Positions 8,501 to 18,232 are shown, numbered from the stretch's first letter. The stretch is 64,000 nucleotides of DNA from QVMG01 sp032073245 (GCA_032073245.1 DAMANX010000005.1:124001-188000); one strand, 5' to 3'. The notes: generated by a model not told the origin, from the letters alone. Numbers and translations: made by a program.

Positions 8501-10111
8501 GTGATTGCCCGTACCCGCCATTCCATTCCGGGAATCTCGTTGATATCTCCGCCTCCACATCATGATATTTATTCGATCGAGGACCTGGCGCAGTTGATTT
8601 TTGACCTGAAGAACGTAAATCCCGGTGCGGAGATAAGTGTTAAGCTTGTATCTGAAAGCGGTGTCGGCACGATTGCTGCCGGGGTAGCCAAAGCAAAGGC
8701 CGACCGTATCATTATTTCGGGTGCAGAAGGAGGAACGGGGGCTTCTCCGATCAGTTCCATCCGGTATGCGGGTTTGCCACCGGAGATGGGGTTGTCGGAA
8801 ACGCAGCAGACGTTGATCATGAACGGATTGAGGGGACAGGTACGTTTGCAAACCGATGGGCAGCTGAAAACGGGCCGTGATATTATCTTAATGGCCTTGC
8901 TGGGTGCCGAAGAGTTCGGGTTTGCCACCTCTGCCTTGATTGTTATGGGGTGTGTAATGATGCGTAAATGTCATTTGAATACCTGCCCTGTCGGTGTTGC
9001 GACTCAGGATGAGGAGTTGCGTAAGCGTTTCCTCGGCAAACATGAGTATCTGGTAAATTTCTTCCGTTTCCTTGCGGAGGAGGTGCGCGAACATCTGGCC
9101 GCCATGGGTTACACACGGCTGGAGGATATTATCGGGCGGACTGATCTGATCGAGCGTAAACCTTCCAATCGTATGCATAAACATGACTTATTAGATTTCA
9201 GCAGGATCTTATATACGCCCGACACAGACGGCAAATATGCCATTCGTCACACCCTGCCGCAGGTTCATGACATCGATCAGGTGAAAGATACCGGCATTAT
9301 CCGTCAGGCCATGCCGGCAATCCGGATGAAGAAAGAGGTTTCTCTCGATTATACAATTATGAATACCGACCGTTCTGTAGGCGCGATGTTATCGGGTGAG
9401 ATAGCTAAAAGGTATGGTAATGCCGGACTGCCGGATAATACGTTGAATATAAAATTCAAAGGTTCGGCCGGTCAGAGTTTCGGCGCTTTCCTGGCGCACG
9501 GCGTCCATTTCCGTCTGGAAGGGGAAGCGAACGATTATCTGGGCAAAGGGTTAAGCGGCGGACGTATCAGTCTGATGCCGCCCGTGCGTTCCACGTTTGT
9601 TGCCGAAGAGAACACGATCGCGGGGAACACGCTTCTCTATGGTGCGACAAGTGGTGAGGTGTATATCAATGGTAAGGTAGGCGAACGCTTTTGTGTGCGT
9701 AACAGCGGCGCTATTGCTGTGGTGGAAGGTGTAGGCGATCATTGTTGTGAGTATATGACCGGCGGACGGGTAGTGGTATTGGGTGAGACGGGGCGCAACT
9801 TTGCCGCGGGAATGAGTGGCGGTGTGGCTTATGTCTGGAACCGAAAGGGGGATTTCGATTTCTATTGTAATATGGAGATGGTGGAGCTTTCGCTGATTGA
9901 GGATAGCGCTGCACGAAAGGAATTGCATGGCCTGATCCGTAAACATTACCGGTACACGGGAAGTCACCTGGCGAATGAGATTTTAGAGAAATGGGACCGG
10001 TATGTGGAGGAATTCATTCAGGTGGTACCTATTGAATATAAACGTGTCTTACAGGAAGAACAGATGCAGAAACTGCAACGTAAGATTGCGGAGATGCAAC
10101 GGGATTATTAA
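5564..10111 (+). CDS. gltB: glutamate synthase large subunit
   Basis: A 1515-residue glutamate synthase (GOGAT) large subunit that makes two glutamates from glutamine and 2-oxoglutarate. In order: a class II glutamine amidotransferase domain, whose nucleophile is Cys34 in YEHDACGVGM (the preceding residues are a likely cleaved propeptide); the central domain; the FMN-binding synthase domain, with the [3Fe-4S] cysteines at about residues 1130, 1136 and 1141 in CVMMRKCHLNTCPVG; and the C-terminal beta-helix (GXGXG) domain. The length is typical. A TTG in frame at 5552 is also open, but ATG 5564 fits the family start better. Its stop overlaps the gltD start by one base. It is likely repressed or induced by nitrogen status, given the asnB/glnN neighbours. 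Confidence 0.97.
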   Translation: MEIDIQKDNRCCRIKKGDVSPKGLYDPAYEHDACGVGMLVNIHGGKSHEIVESALRVLENMRHRGAEGGDSKTGDGAGIMLQIPHEFILLQGIPVPEKGKYGTGLVFLPKDEKGQTEILRILVEETEKDGLNLMHLRKVPVNSGILGESALASEPDIKQLFITGGNDPEELELKLYRIRKRIEKRVAASGVSSKKDFYIISLSTKNIVYKGMLESMQLRHYFPDLTNHYFTSGVALVHSRFSTNTFPTWSLAQPFRLLAHNGEINTVRGNRSWMEARESVLSSPAIPDINEVRPIIQPGMSDSASLDNVLEFLVASGMSLPHAMAMLVPESFNESNPISEDLKAFYEYHSILMEPWDGPAALLFSDGRYAGGMLDRNGLRPARYLITKNDMMLIASEVGVMDIDPNEIREKGRLQPGKILIVDTEKGRIYYNEELKRELAEAKPYKTWLANNRVELDELKSGRKVSHIVEGLENKLDIFGYSREDIERIILPMSTGKAEPVGSMGNDTPLAVLSSQPQSLFNYFRQQFAQVTNPPIDPIREELVMSLTEYIGAVGNHILMPDENHCKMVRLNHPILTNTQLDLLCNIRYKGFKSVKLPMVFDVSKGDAGLHNALEQLCSQAEKSVTEGVNYIVLSDKCVDSRLAPIPSLLAVSAVHHHLISVQKRVQTALVVETGEMREVMHAALLLGYGASAVNPYMSFAIIKDLVNRQEIQLNYETARKHYIQAVCKGLLKIMSKMGISTIRSYRGAKLFEAVGLSTDVTRKYFGGTTSNIGGIGLEEIAADILRLHQYAFRDSREEIRVHKGLYSFRKDGEKHAWNPETITKLQLATRLGSYELFRKYSQAVDEKESPLFIRDFFAVKKRKPVPVGEVEPAAEIMKRFVTGAMSYGSISKEAHETMALAMNKIHGRSNTGEGGEDPARFAPRQDGLSLRSAIKQVASGRFGVTTEYLVNADEIQIKIAQGAKPGEGGQLPGYKVDEVIARTRHSIPGISLISPPPHHDIYSIEDLAQLIFDLKNVNPGAEISVKLVSESGVGTIAAGVAKAKADRIIISGAEGGTGASPISSIRYAGLPPEMGLSETQQTLIMNGLRGQVRLQTDGQLKTGRDIILMALLGAEEFGFATSALIVMGCVMMRKCHLNTCPVGVATQDEELRKRFLGKHEYLVNFFRFLAEEVREHLAAMGYTRLEDIIGRTDLIERKPSNRMHKHDLLDFSRILYTPDTDGKYAIRHTLPQVHDIDQVKDTGIIRQAMPAIRMKKEVSLDYTIMNTDRSVGAMLSGEIAKRYGNAGLPDNTLNIKFKGSAGQSFGAFLAHGVHFRLEGEANDYLGKGLSGGRISLMPPVRSTFVAEENTIAGNTLLYGATSGEVYINGKVGERFCVRNSGAIAVVEGVGDHCCEYMTGGRVVVLGETGRNFAAGMSGGVAYVWNRKGDFDFYCNMEMVELSLIEDSAARKELHGLIRKHYRYTGSHLANEILEKWDRYVEEFIQVVPIEYKRVLQEEQMQKLQRKIAEMQRDY

Positions 10112-11568
10112 TGAATAGAAAGGTTATGAGTAAAGCGAATGCTTTTTTAAAAATAGACAGACAGGAAGCGGGCTACCGCCCTGTAGAGGAGAGAATTGCG
10201 GACTACAGCGAGGTGGAACAGACGTTGTGTGCCAGCGAGCGCCGTAACCAGGCGTCACGCTGTATGGACTGCGGCGTTCCGTTCTGCCACTGGTCGTGTC
10301 CGCTCGGCAATAAGCAACCCGAATGGCAGGAGCTATTGTATCAAGGACGCTGGCGTGAGGCTTATCTTGTATTGGAGCAGACATGCGACTTTCCGGAATT
10401 TACCGGGCGCATCTGTCCTGCTTTGTGTGAGAAAGGGTGTGTACTCAATCTAAGTATGAACCAGCCGGTTACTATCCGCGAGAATGAGGCCGCCATTATG
10501 GAAGCTGCTTTCCGGGAAGGGTATATTCAACCGGTCCGGCCGGTCCGCAACGGGAAGAAAGTTGCCGTGATCGGTAGCGGCCCTGCTGGACTGACAGTGG
10601 CCAACCGCCTGAATCGGAAAGGGTATGAAGTGACTGTTTTCGAGAAAGACGAACTACCCGGCGGATTGCTTCGTTTCGGCATTCCTAATTTTAAGCTGGG
10701 AAAACACATTGTCGACCGCCGCATCCGCCTGATGGAGGAAGAAGGCGTTATCTTTCAGTGTAAGACGTGCATCGGCAAAGAGCTTTACATACATGAGATA
10801 GCCCAATCATTCGATGCCGTCTGTGTGGCAATAGGTTCGGGGGTAGCCCGTGACTTGCCGGCAGAAGGAAGAGAACTGAAAGGGATTTATTTCGCCCTCG
10901 ACCTGCTGGGGCAACAAACACGCTTACTGGAAGGTATTCTGCCGCCTTCCGGGCAAAAGATATCCGCAAAGGACAAAAAGGTTTTGGTTATCGGAGGAGG
11001 TGATACGGGTAGCGACTGTGTCGGGACTGCCAACCGTCACGGCGCTTCTTGTGTTACCCAGATCGAGATCATGCCTCAGCCTCCTGTTGGTTTCAATCCT
11101 GCTACTCCCTGGCCTATGTATCCGCAGATTCTCAAGACAAGCAGTAGTCATGAGGAGGGATGTGTACGGCGGTGGAGTCTGGCGACAAACCGTTTTGTCG
11201 GTGAAAAAGGGGTACTTAAAGGAGTGGAGGTAGAAGAAGTGGAATGGATTGCTCCTGCCAATGACGGCCTGACGGGTGTAATGAGTGGTCCGGGTCAGAT
11301 GAAACCGACCGGAAAGAAAGAGATTATCGAAGCCGACCTTGTATTCCTTGCCCTCGGATTCGTACACCCGGAACAGGAAGGGCTGATACGGGAACTCTCC
11401 CTTAATACGAATGAACGCAAAAACATTGTAACGGATAACGACGGATATACGGCAACGGGCAATGTCTTTGCCTGCGGCGATGCTACGTCAGGGGCCAGTT
11501 TGGTGGTAACGGCTATGGCATCGGGCCGCAAGACGGCGGAAGGTATTCATCGGTTTTGCATGGGGTAG
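10111..11568 (+). CDS. gltD: glutamate synthase small subunit
   Basis: The 485-residue small subunit passes electrons from NAD(P)H to GltB. The N-terminal Fe-S region carries CMDCGVPFCHWSCPLGN and a second cysteine group near CPALCEKGC for two [4Fe-4S] clusters. The FAD Rossmann motif GSGPAGLTVAN and the NAD(P)H motif GGGDTGSD follow, with the closing flavin motif GNVFACGDA near the C-terminus. The ATG shares a base with the gltB stop (TAATG), so the two are translationally coupled in equal amounts. Length and motifs are complete. Confidence 0.97.
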   Translation: MNRKVMSKANAFLKIDRQEAGYRPVEERIADYSEVEQTLCASERRNQASRCMDCGVPFCHWSCPLGNKQPEWQELLYQGRWREAYLVLEQTCDFPEFTGRICPALCEKGCVLNLSMNQPVTIRENEAAIMEAAFREGYIQPVRPVRNGKKVAVIGSGPAGLTVANRLNRKGYEVTVFEKDELPGGLLRFGIPNFKLGKHIVDRRIRLMEEEGVIFQCKTCIGKELYIHEIAQSFDAVCVAIGSGVARDLPAEGRELKGIYFALDLLGQQTRLLEGILPPSGQKISAKDKKVLVIGGGDTGSDCVGTANRHGASCVTQIEIMPQPPVGFNPATPWPMYPQILKTSSSHEEGCVRRWSLATNRFVGEKGVLKGVEVEEVEWIAPANDGLTGVMSGPGQMKPTGKKEIIEADLVFLALGFVHPEQEGLIRELSLNTNERKNIVTDNDGYTATGNVFACGDATSGASLVVTAMASGRKTAEGIHRFCMG

Positions 11569-11747
11569 AGGAGGCTACTCTTTATACACATCTTTCGGAC
11601 TGTACCAAGTGAACTATCTGAAAAGATATAAAAGAATGATAGATAAATAGAATGAATAACTTAAAAAATGCTCTTTTAATTGTCAGTTGTGTTCAGTTTC
11701 GCTAAGCGAATGTTGTTTGTCAATTGTCAATTGGAGCGAAGATTATT

Positions 11748-13412
11748 ATGTGCGGAATAACAGCTATATTTAATATACACGGCGACACGGAAAAACTCCG
11801 GAAACAGGCATTGGAAATGAGTAAACGAATCCGTCATCGCGGACCGGACTGGAGTGGTATTTATACCGGGCGGACAGCCATTCTTGCCCATGAACGCTTG
11901 TCGATTGTCGATCCGATCTCAGGCGGACAGCCGCTGAAAAGCAAAGACGGTCAACTTATCCTTACGGTAAACGGAGAGATATACAACCACCGGGAGATAC
12001 GCCAGCAGCTTGAAGGTGAATATGACTTTCAAACCGGCTCGGATTGCGAAGTGATCCTTGCCCTCTACCGGAAAAAAGGGCCGAAGTGTATCGAAGACCT
12101 AAGCGGCATTTTTGCCTTTGCCATTTACGATGAGGCCAACGACGAATACTTTATAGCTCGTGACCCGATCGGTGTGATCCCGATGTATTTTGGTTACGAC
12201 AATGAAGGACACCTGCTTGTTTCCTCCGAAATGAAAGGGCTGGAAGGATTTGCTACGGCCTATAAACCTTTCCCGCCGGGACATTATTTCCACAGTCATG
12301 ACACGGAACTGGTCAGTTGGTATGAGCGCGACTGGATGGATTATGAACAGGTAAAGGATAATACTGCAAGCGTAACGGAACTGCATGACGCATTCGAAGA
12401 GGCTGTACAACGTCAGTTGATGACTGATGTTCCCTATGGTGTTCTGTTATCCGGCGGGTTGGATTCTTCTATCACTTCCGCCATAGCCAAACAATATGCT
12501 TCGAAACGTATCGAGACTGGTAGCCAGGCTGATGCCTGGTGGCCGCAACTCCATTCGTTTGCCATCGGGCTGGAAGGCTCGCCCGACCTGATAGCAGCCC
12601 GGAAAGCAGCCGACTATATCGGAACTGTTCACCACGAAGTGCATTACACCATCCAGGAAGGATTGGATGCCCTGCGTGACGTAATCTACCATATTGAAAC
12701 CTATGATGTCACGACTGTACGCGCCTCTACGCCCATGTACCTGATCGCCCGGGTAATTAAAAGCATGGGCATCAAGATGGTACTGAGTGGGGAAGGGGCC
12801 GACGAAGTTTTCGGCGGCTACCTTTATTTTCATAAGGCGCCCGACGCGAAGGCTTTCCATGAAGAAACGCTACGGAAGATTAATAAACTCCATCTCTACG
12901 ATTGCCTACGTGCCAACAAAAGCCTGTCGGCGTGGGGAGTAGAGGGTCGTGTACCATTCCTCGACAAGGAATTCCTTGATGTAGCGATGCGGATCAACCC
13001 GAAGGCCAAAATGGCTCCGGGAACGACCATTGAAAAGAAAATTCTCCGCGAAGCATTCTCGGATCTGTTACCTGAAGAAATTGCCTGGCGACAGAAAGAA
13101 CAGTTCTCCGATGGCGTGGGTTATAGCTGGATTGATACGTTGCGGCAGGTAACTTCCGAACAGGTGAGCGACGAACAGATGAATCGTGCCGACAGACGTT
13201 TTCCGGTCAATCCGCCGAGGAACAAGGAAGAGTACTACTACCGTTCCCTCTTCGAAGAGCTTTTTCCCAGCGAAAGTGCCGCCCGTTCGGTGCCCTCCGT
13301 TCCCAGTGTGGCCTGTTCCACGGCGGAAGCCCTGGCATGGGATACCGCCTTTCAAAATCAGAATGAACCCTCGGGCCGTGCCATCCGGGGCGTACATCAG
13401 GCATCCTATTAA
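11748..13412 (+). CDS. asnB: asparagine synthase, glutamine-hydrolysing
   Basis: A 554-residue AsnB that makes asparagine from aspartate, ATP and glutamine. The start is fixed at ATG 11748 because Cys2 (MCGITAIF) must become the N-terminal nucleophile of the class II amidotransferase domain; an upstream in-frame start at 11724 would bury it. The C-terminal synthetase domain has the PP-loop LLSGGLDSS and the downstream LSGEGADEVFGGY motif. The 179-base gap after gltD holds a TTCGCT-A-AGCGAA palindrome at 11698-11710 and an AATTGTCAATTG repeat. Either could be a regulatory site, so asnB may have its own promoter. Confidence 0.96.
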   Translation: MCGITAIFNIHGDTEKLRKQALEMSKRIRHRGPDWSGIYTGRTAILAHERLSIVDPISGGQPLKSKDGQLILTVNGEIYNHREIRQQLEGEYDFQTGSDCEVILALYRKKGPKCIEDLSGIFAFAIYDEANDEYFIARDPIGVIPMYFGYDNEGHLLVSSEMKGLEGFATAYKPFPPGHYFHSHDTELVSWYERDWMDYEQVKDNTASVTELHDAFEEAVQRQLMTDVPYGVLLSGGLDSSITSAIAKQYASKRIETGSQADAWWPQLHSFAIGLEGSPDLIAARKAADYIGTVHHEVHYTIQEGLDALRDVIYHIETYDVTTVRASTPMYLIARVIKSMGIKMVLSGEGADEVFGGYLYFHKAPDAKAFHEETLRKINKLHLYDCLRANKSLSAWGVEGRVPFLDKEFLDVAMRINPKAKMAPGTTIEKKILREAFSDLLPEEIAWRQKEQFSDGVGYSWIDTLRQVTSEQVSDEQMNRADRRFPVNPPRNKEEYYYRSLFEELFPSESAARSVPSVPSVACSTAEALAWDTAFQNQNEPSGRAIRGVHQASY

Positions 13413-13491
13413 TATATATCTTATACAGACCGTAATCATTCGGGAGGTTTGTCGAAAAAAAACGTATTCATATATAATAAATTAAAAAATT

Positions 13492-15681
13492 ATGTCAAAG
13501 CTTAGATTCAGAGTAGTAGAAGCCGCTTTCAAAAAGAAAGCCGTTGAAGTAATCACTCCGGCGGAACGCCCGTCTGAGTATTTCGCCAAATACGTATTCA
13601 ACCGTCAGAAAATGTTTAAATACCTTCCCGGTAAGGTATATGAAAAACTCGTCGACGTCATCGATAACGGTACGATCCTTGATCGTAGCATCGCCCATGA
13701 AGTAGCCGAAGGAATGAAGAAATGGGCCATGGAAATGGGCGTCACTCATTATACCCATTGGTTTCATCCTCTGACTGAAGGTACTGCCGAGAAGCATGAC
13801 TCTTTTATTGAACACGACGGCAAAGGAGGAATTCTCGAAGAATTCTCCGGCAAACTTCTTGTACAACAAGAACCCGACGCCTCCAGCTTCCCCAGCGGAG
13901 GAATCCGCAACACCTTCGAAGCACGCGGATACACAGCCTGGGACCCGTCTTCCCCGGCGTTTATAGTTGACGATACCTTATGTATTCCGACGATCTTTAT
14001 TTCCTACACAGGAGAATCGCTCGACTACAAAGCACCCTTATTGAAAGCCCTTCGCGCAGTCGATAAAGCAGCTGTCGAAGTATGCAAATACTTCAACCCC
14101 GATGTCAGAAAAGTATACTCATACCTTGGATGGGAACAGGAATATTTCCTGGTAGATGAAGGACTCTACGCCGCTCGTCCCGACCTCCTGCTTACAGGAC
14201 GCACTTTGATGGGACACGACAGCGCCAAGAATCAACAATTGGAAGACCATTACTTCGGCGCCATACCGACCCGTGTAGCCGCCTTTATGAAAGACCTTGA
14301 GATAGAGGCTCTCAAACTGGGAATACCAGTGAAGACCCGGCACAACGAAGTAGCGCCAAACCAATTTGAACTAGCACCCGTATATGAAGAATGCAACCTG
14401 GCAGTAGACCATAACATGCTCATCATGTCACTGATGCGCAAAATATCACGCCGCCACGGTTTCCGCGTCCTGCTCCACGAAAAACCTTTCAAAGGAGTTA
14501 ACGGCTCAGGTAAACACAATAACTGGTCACTTGGAACCGATACGGGTATTCCTCTTATGGCACCCGGCAAAACACAGGAAGAAAACCTACGTTTTATCAC
14601 CTTTGTTGTAAACTCTCTGATGGCTGTCTACCGTCATAACGGACTGCTGAAAGCAAGCATCTCGAGCGCTACCAACGCCCATCGCCTCGGAGCTAATGAA
14701 GCCCCGCCGGCGATTATCTCCTCGTTTCTAGGTAAACAATTATCGGAGGTACTCACCTACATCGAAACGAGCGAAACCAACGAACTCTTTACCGTAGCAG
14801 GAAAACAAGGCCTGAAACTCGATATTCCTCAGATTCCCGAGCTGATGATCGACAATACCGACCGCAACCGCACCTCACCCTTTGCATTTACAGGAAACCG
14901 CTTTGAATTCCGCGCCGTAGGCTCAGAAGCCAACTGTGCCTCCGCCATGATCGCTCTCAACACTGCCATGGCTGAACAACTAATTCTTTTCAAACAACAC
15001 GTAGATGCCCTGATCGAGAAAGGCGAAACCAAAATATCCGCTATCCTTGAAATCATCCGCGAATACATCAAAATAAGCAAACCGATCCACTTCGACGGCA
15101 ACGGCTACTGCGACGAATGGAAAAAAGAAGCACGCGAACGCGGCCTTGATTGTGAAACCAGTGTTCCCCTTATCTTCGACAACTACCTCCGTTCGGATAC
15201 TATCTCGATGTTCGAAAGTGTCGGTGTCATGAGCAAAAAAGAACTTGAAGCCCGTAACGAAGTAAAGTGGGAAACCTACACCAAAAAAATCCAAATAGAA
15301 GCCCGCGTCCTTGGTGACCTGGCGATGAACCATATCGTACCTGTTGCCACCGCCTACCAAACCGACCTGATCAACAACGTTCATCGTATGAAAGACCTCT
15401 TTCCCCACGAAAAATGGGAAAAGCTTTCCAACAAAAACCTTGTCTTGATCGAAGAAATTGCTGAACACACTACCTTTATTGAAGAACATGTAGGCACAAT
15501 GATCGAAGCCCGAAAAAAAGCAAACAAGATCGACAGTGAACGCTCCAAAGCTATCGCCTACCATGATAAAATTGCCCCAATGCTCGAAGAGATCCGTTAC
15601 CACATCGACAAACTCGAACTCATCGTCGACAACCAGATGTGGACTCTACCTAAATACCGTGAACTATTATTTATCCGATAA
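13492..15681 (+). CDS. glnN: type III glutamine synthetase
   Basis: A 729-residue glutamine synthetase of the large, dodecameric type III family (GSIII), common in Bacteroidota and cyanobacteria and nearly twice the length of the GSI subunit. It has the GSIII N-terminal region (RFRVVEAAFKKKAVEVI), the central catalytic domain with EQEYFLVD, the NNWSLGTDTG and RHNEVAPNQFELAP active-site strands, the TGNRFEFRAVGS segment, and a helical C-terminal extension. It converts glutamate, ammonia and ATP to glutamine, feeding GltBD and AsnB directly upstream. A strong terminator at 15703-15735 closes the block. Confidence 0.96.
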   Translation: MSKLRFRVVEAAFKKKAVEVITPAERPSEYFAKYVFNRQKMFKYLPGKVYEKLVDVIDNGTILDRSIAHEVAEGMKKWAMEMGVTHYTHWFHPLTEGTAEKHDSFIEHDGKGGILEEFSGKLLVQQEPDASSFPSGGIRNTFEARGYTAWDPSSPAFIVDDTLCIPTIFISYTGESLDYKAPLLKALRAVDKAAVEVCKYFNPDVRKVYSYLGWEQEYFLVDEGLYAARPDLLLTGRTLMGHDSAKNQQLEDHYFGAIPTRVAAFMKDLEIEALKLGIPVKTRHNEVAPNQFELAPVYEECNLAVDHNMLIMSLMRKISRRHGFRVLLHEKPFKGVNGSGKHNNWSLGTDTGIPLMAPGKTQEENLRFITFVVNSLMAVYRHNGLLKASISSATNAHRLGANEAPPAIISSFLGKQLSEVLTYIETSETNELFTVAGKQGLKLDIPQIPELMIDNTDRNRTSPFAFTGNRFEFRAVGSEANCASAMIALNTAMAEQLILFKQHVDALIEKGETKISAILEIIREYIKISKPIHFDGNGYCDEWKKEARERGLDCETSVPLIFDNYLRSDTISMFESVGVMSKKELEARNEVKWETYTKKIQIEARVLGDLAMNHIVPVATAYQTDLINNVHRMKDLFPHEKWEKLSNKNLVLIEEIAEHTTFIEEHVGTMIEARKKANKIDSERSKAIAYHDKIAPMLEEIRYHIDKLELIVDNQMWTLPKYRELLFIR

Positions 15682-15702
15682 TAGATTGTTTTGAATGTTA
15701 TG

Positions 15703-15735
15703 AAGAAGGCGCCTGGGAAGGTGCCTTCTTTTTTG
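15703..15735 (+). terminator. strong rho-independent terminator after glnN
   Basis: An 11-base stem (15703-15713 with 15720-15730, one G-T wobble) with a six-base loop TGGGAA, followed by a T-rich tail. It ends only a few bases before the stop of the convergent permease gene. Confidence 0.9.
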
Positions 15736-15738
15736 TTT

Positions 15739-18057
15739 TTATTCAGTCTTTATACTATCTACAGGGTTAGCATTCGCCACACGCCAGCTTTGAAAGGTAA
15801 CGGTTGCTGATGTCAATGTGGCTACAAGTAGAAAGGCAATAGCAAATACCCACCAATACATAGGTGTTTTATATGCAAATCCCTGTAGCCAGAAATGAAT
15901 AGCATACCAGGATAGAGGTACTGCTATAATGAAACATATAGTTAATAAATAGATATAGCGTTTATTGAGCATTTCAAGGATTTGTTTTGTAGTAGATCCA
16001 AGAACTTTACGTATTCCTATTTCTTTTCGTTTGTGTTCGCTCTCAAAGATTACCATTCCGAATATACCAACCATTGAGAGTAAAATTGCTAAAAGACTAA
16101 AAACAGTTATAAGCAATCTCAAGTTATTGTCAAACGTATACATACTCTTTGAAACATCATCCAGTAGACGAATATCAAAGGGGAACCCGGGAGATAAACG
16201 TTCTAATGTTTTTTCTACGTCTTTCACAGCGGAATATATATTAGTACCGTCTTTCACACGTACATAGGCAAAGCGTTTATATGGATCAAGAAAGAATGCC
16301 ATTGGTTCGATCTCCATGCGAAGTGAACTATAATTGATATTAGGTGTAAAACCTATAATTGTAAATCCATCCAATTTATCTCCAACCTGTAGGTTGTAAT
16401 CTTTTTTAGCTTGTTCATTAAATATAATAAAGTTTTCACCTTCTGTCAGTTTATCCGAGTTGGTAAAATATCTCCCTTCTAACAGAGGAATATTGATTGT
16501 TTGTAGAAAGTCGACATCTACACCCATTGCCTGAAACATAATTGTGGATCCGTTATGTTCTACCTGTGAAGAAGAGTAAAAGTCTCTACTAGCCAGTAAT
16601 GATTCTGAGTAACTGACAGATTCGACACCGGAGAGCTTTTTTAGTTCATTTGCATATAATTCATGCTGTTCAGCAAATTTTTTATTTGTCGTAATAGTGA
16701 TGATTTGACTTCTGTCATATCCTGGGTTATGATGTTGCATATAATATGTTTGCAAATACATAAACAGAGCGCCTACTATTAGAATAAATGAAACGACAAA
16801 TTGTATTCCAACTAATGAATTGCGTAATTTCCGTCCATGAGGCGACAATCCAAAGCTACCTTTTAAGACTAAAGCAGGTGCAAATGAAGTTGCATAATAT
16901 GCAGGATATATTCCGGCAAACAACCCTGTCAGAAGAGCAATAACACCTACAATGCCTAACAAGGGGATATTAGCCGATAAAATCAAATCACTTGTCAATA
17001 AACTTGTCAATGAAGTGAGTGAAATCCAATGTGCCAGCAACAAAGCAAGTGCAAATGAGACAATACTTATCAGGACAGCTTCTAAAATGAAAGACTTGCG
17101 AAGAGTGAACTCTGGAGCGCCCATAACCTTTTGTGTATTGACGCTTTTTATACGTAAAGGAGTTAAGGCAATACTGTAATTAGTAAAATTTATCGCAGCA
17201 ATTATCAATATAACCAATGCAAGCCCTATCAGAACCCACAATTTCGTTTTTGATGTTTTTTCTACGGTATCAAATTCTATAGATGTAGCATAATGTAATG
17301 TTTTAATAGGAGAGAGAAAGACTTTTACATTCTCAAAACCTATACTTTTAAACATTGGTTCTATCGATGTAATATATTCTGCAAGAAGTGCATCTGCGTC
17401 CTGTGACGGATCTATACGAACGTATGTTTCATAGTTTAGAGCCCAATGATCATGTTTTGGCAACTGCATAAGAATGTAATTGTGAATAGAACTATTCTTT
17501 GGAAAGTCTTTATAGACACCTCCAACTGTCCAGACAAAATCTTCCCCACGGAGATGCTTATTAATTGCAGATTCTCCTTTAAAAATACGTTGTGCTATAC
17601 TTTGTGGAATCAGTACTTTATTGGGTTCCAGTAATGACTCCGCAGTACCTTCTATCATCTCCGGCTTAAAAAGATCAATATAACCCACAGTGGTTTCCAT
17701 CATTTTCTCTTTATAAGTTTGTTCCCGACTTTCTTCATCTATTGTGAAAAAACGATCAAACACCGATGCATACATTGCATTTGTTATTGCAACTGACTTT
17801 ACATGTGGAGAATAAGCAGCAAAACCTTCACCTATCGGACGAGGTGTTGCTGCAATACGTTTTCCATTATGCTCTAAATTAATACGGTAAACGTTATCGG
17901 CATCCGGTATCGATGAATCGAACCGGATATCATAACTCAACTGTATCATAATTACGATTAAGGCTGCAAAAGCCACAGACAGCCCCAATACATTTAGTAA
18001 AGTAGCCATTTTAAAACGACGAAGCGTAGTAAGAAAGTTTCGGATGGTAGTTTTCAT
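15739..18057 (-). CDS. FtsX/MacB-type ABC permease
   Basis: A 772-residue inner-membrane protein with the Bacteroidota FtsX-like permease layout. It has an N-terminal transmembrane helix after MKTTIRNFLTTLRRFKMATLLNVLGL, a large periplasmic MacB-PCD domain, a first FtsX block of three to four helices near the middle, a second periplasmic domain, and a final FtsX block of three helices near the C-terminus, including the EHKRKEIGIRKVLGS loop typical of the family. No ATPase gene is adjacent; in this phylum such permeases often work with a distant ATP-binding subunit. The substrate is unknown; export of lipoproteins, peptides or drugs is known in the superfamily. Confidence 0.9.
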   Translation of the reverse strand: MKTTIRNFLTTLRRFKMATLLNVLGLSVAFAALIVIMIQLSYDIRFDSSIPDADNVYRINLEHNGKRIAATPRPIGEGFAAYSPHVKSVAITNAMYASVFDRFFTIDEESREQTYKEKMMETTVGYIDLFKPEMIEGTAESLLEPNKVLIPQSIAQRIFKGESAINKHLRGEDFVWTVGGVYKDFPKNSSIHNYILMQLPKHDHWALNYETYVRIDPSQDADALLAEYITSIEPMFKSIGFENVKVFLSPIKTLHYATSIEFDTVEKTSKTKLWVLIGLALVILIIAAINFTNYSIALTPLRIKSVNTQKVMGAPEFTLRKSFILEAVLISIVSFALALLLAHWISLTSLTSLLTSDLILSANIPLLGIVGVIALLTGLFAGIYPAYYATSFAPALVLKGSFGLSPHGRKLRNSLVGIQFVVSFILIVGALFMYLQTYYMQHHNPGYDRSQIITITTNKKFAEQHELYANELKKLSGVESVSYSESLLASRDFYSSSQVEHNGSTIMFQAMGVDVDFLQTINIPLLEGRYFTNSDKLTEGENFIIFNEQAKKDYNLQVGDKLDGFTIIGFTPNINYSSLRMEIEPMAFFLDPYKRFAYVRVKDGTNIYSAVKDVEKTLERLSPGFPFDIRLLDDVSKSMYTFDNNLRLLITVFSLLAILLSMVGIFGMVIFESEHKRKEIGIRKVLGSTTKQILEMLNKRYIYLLTICFIIAVPLSWYAIHFWLQGFAYKTPMYWWVFAIAFLLVATLTSATVTFQSWRVANANPVDSIKTE

Positions 18058-18190
18058 TTTTTGTATGGAGTTTAAAAATATATGAGAATTTATACTAGTT
18101 TAAAATGATGTACATATTACAAAGCAAATAGCATGCCATGATATTTAATGTGTTGGAATATAGTATTTTATTCGTAAGACATGGTTTGGC

Positions 18191-18232
18191 TGTTGTCTAA
18201 TTCTTTAACAACATTGTCGAATTTTTTGACAA
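18191..18232. repeat. two 21-bp tandem units (TTGTCnAATT type)
   Basis: Units 18191-18211 and 18212-18232 share the frame TTGTCNAATTNTTTNACAA, each an imperfect palindrome (TTGTC...GACAA), exactly 21 bases apart. It lies between the permease promoter side and the small secreted protein gene. The spacing is the same as other arrays in this window; the sequence is different. Confidence 0.55.

Noticed and set aside
11724..11747. Upstream start for asnB
   Set aside because: It would place residues before the cysteine that must be exposed as the N-terminal nucleophile.
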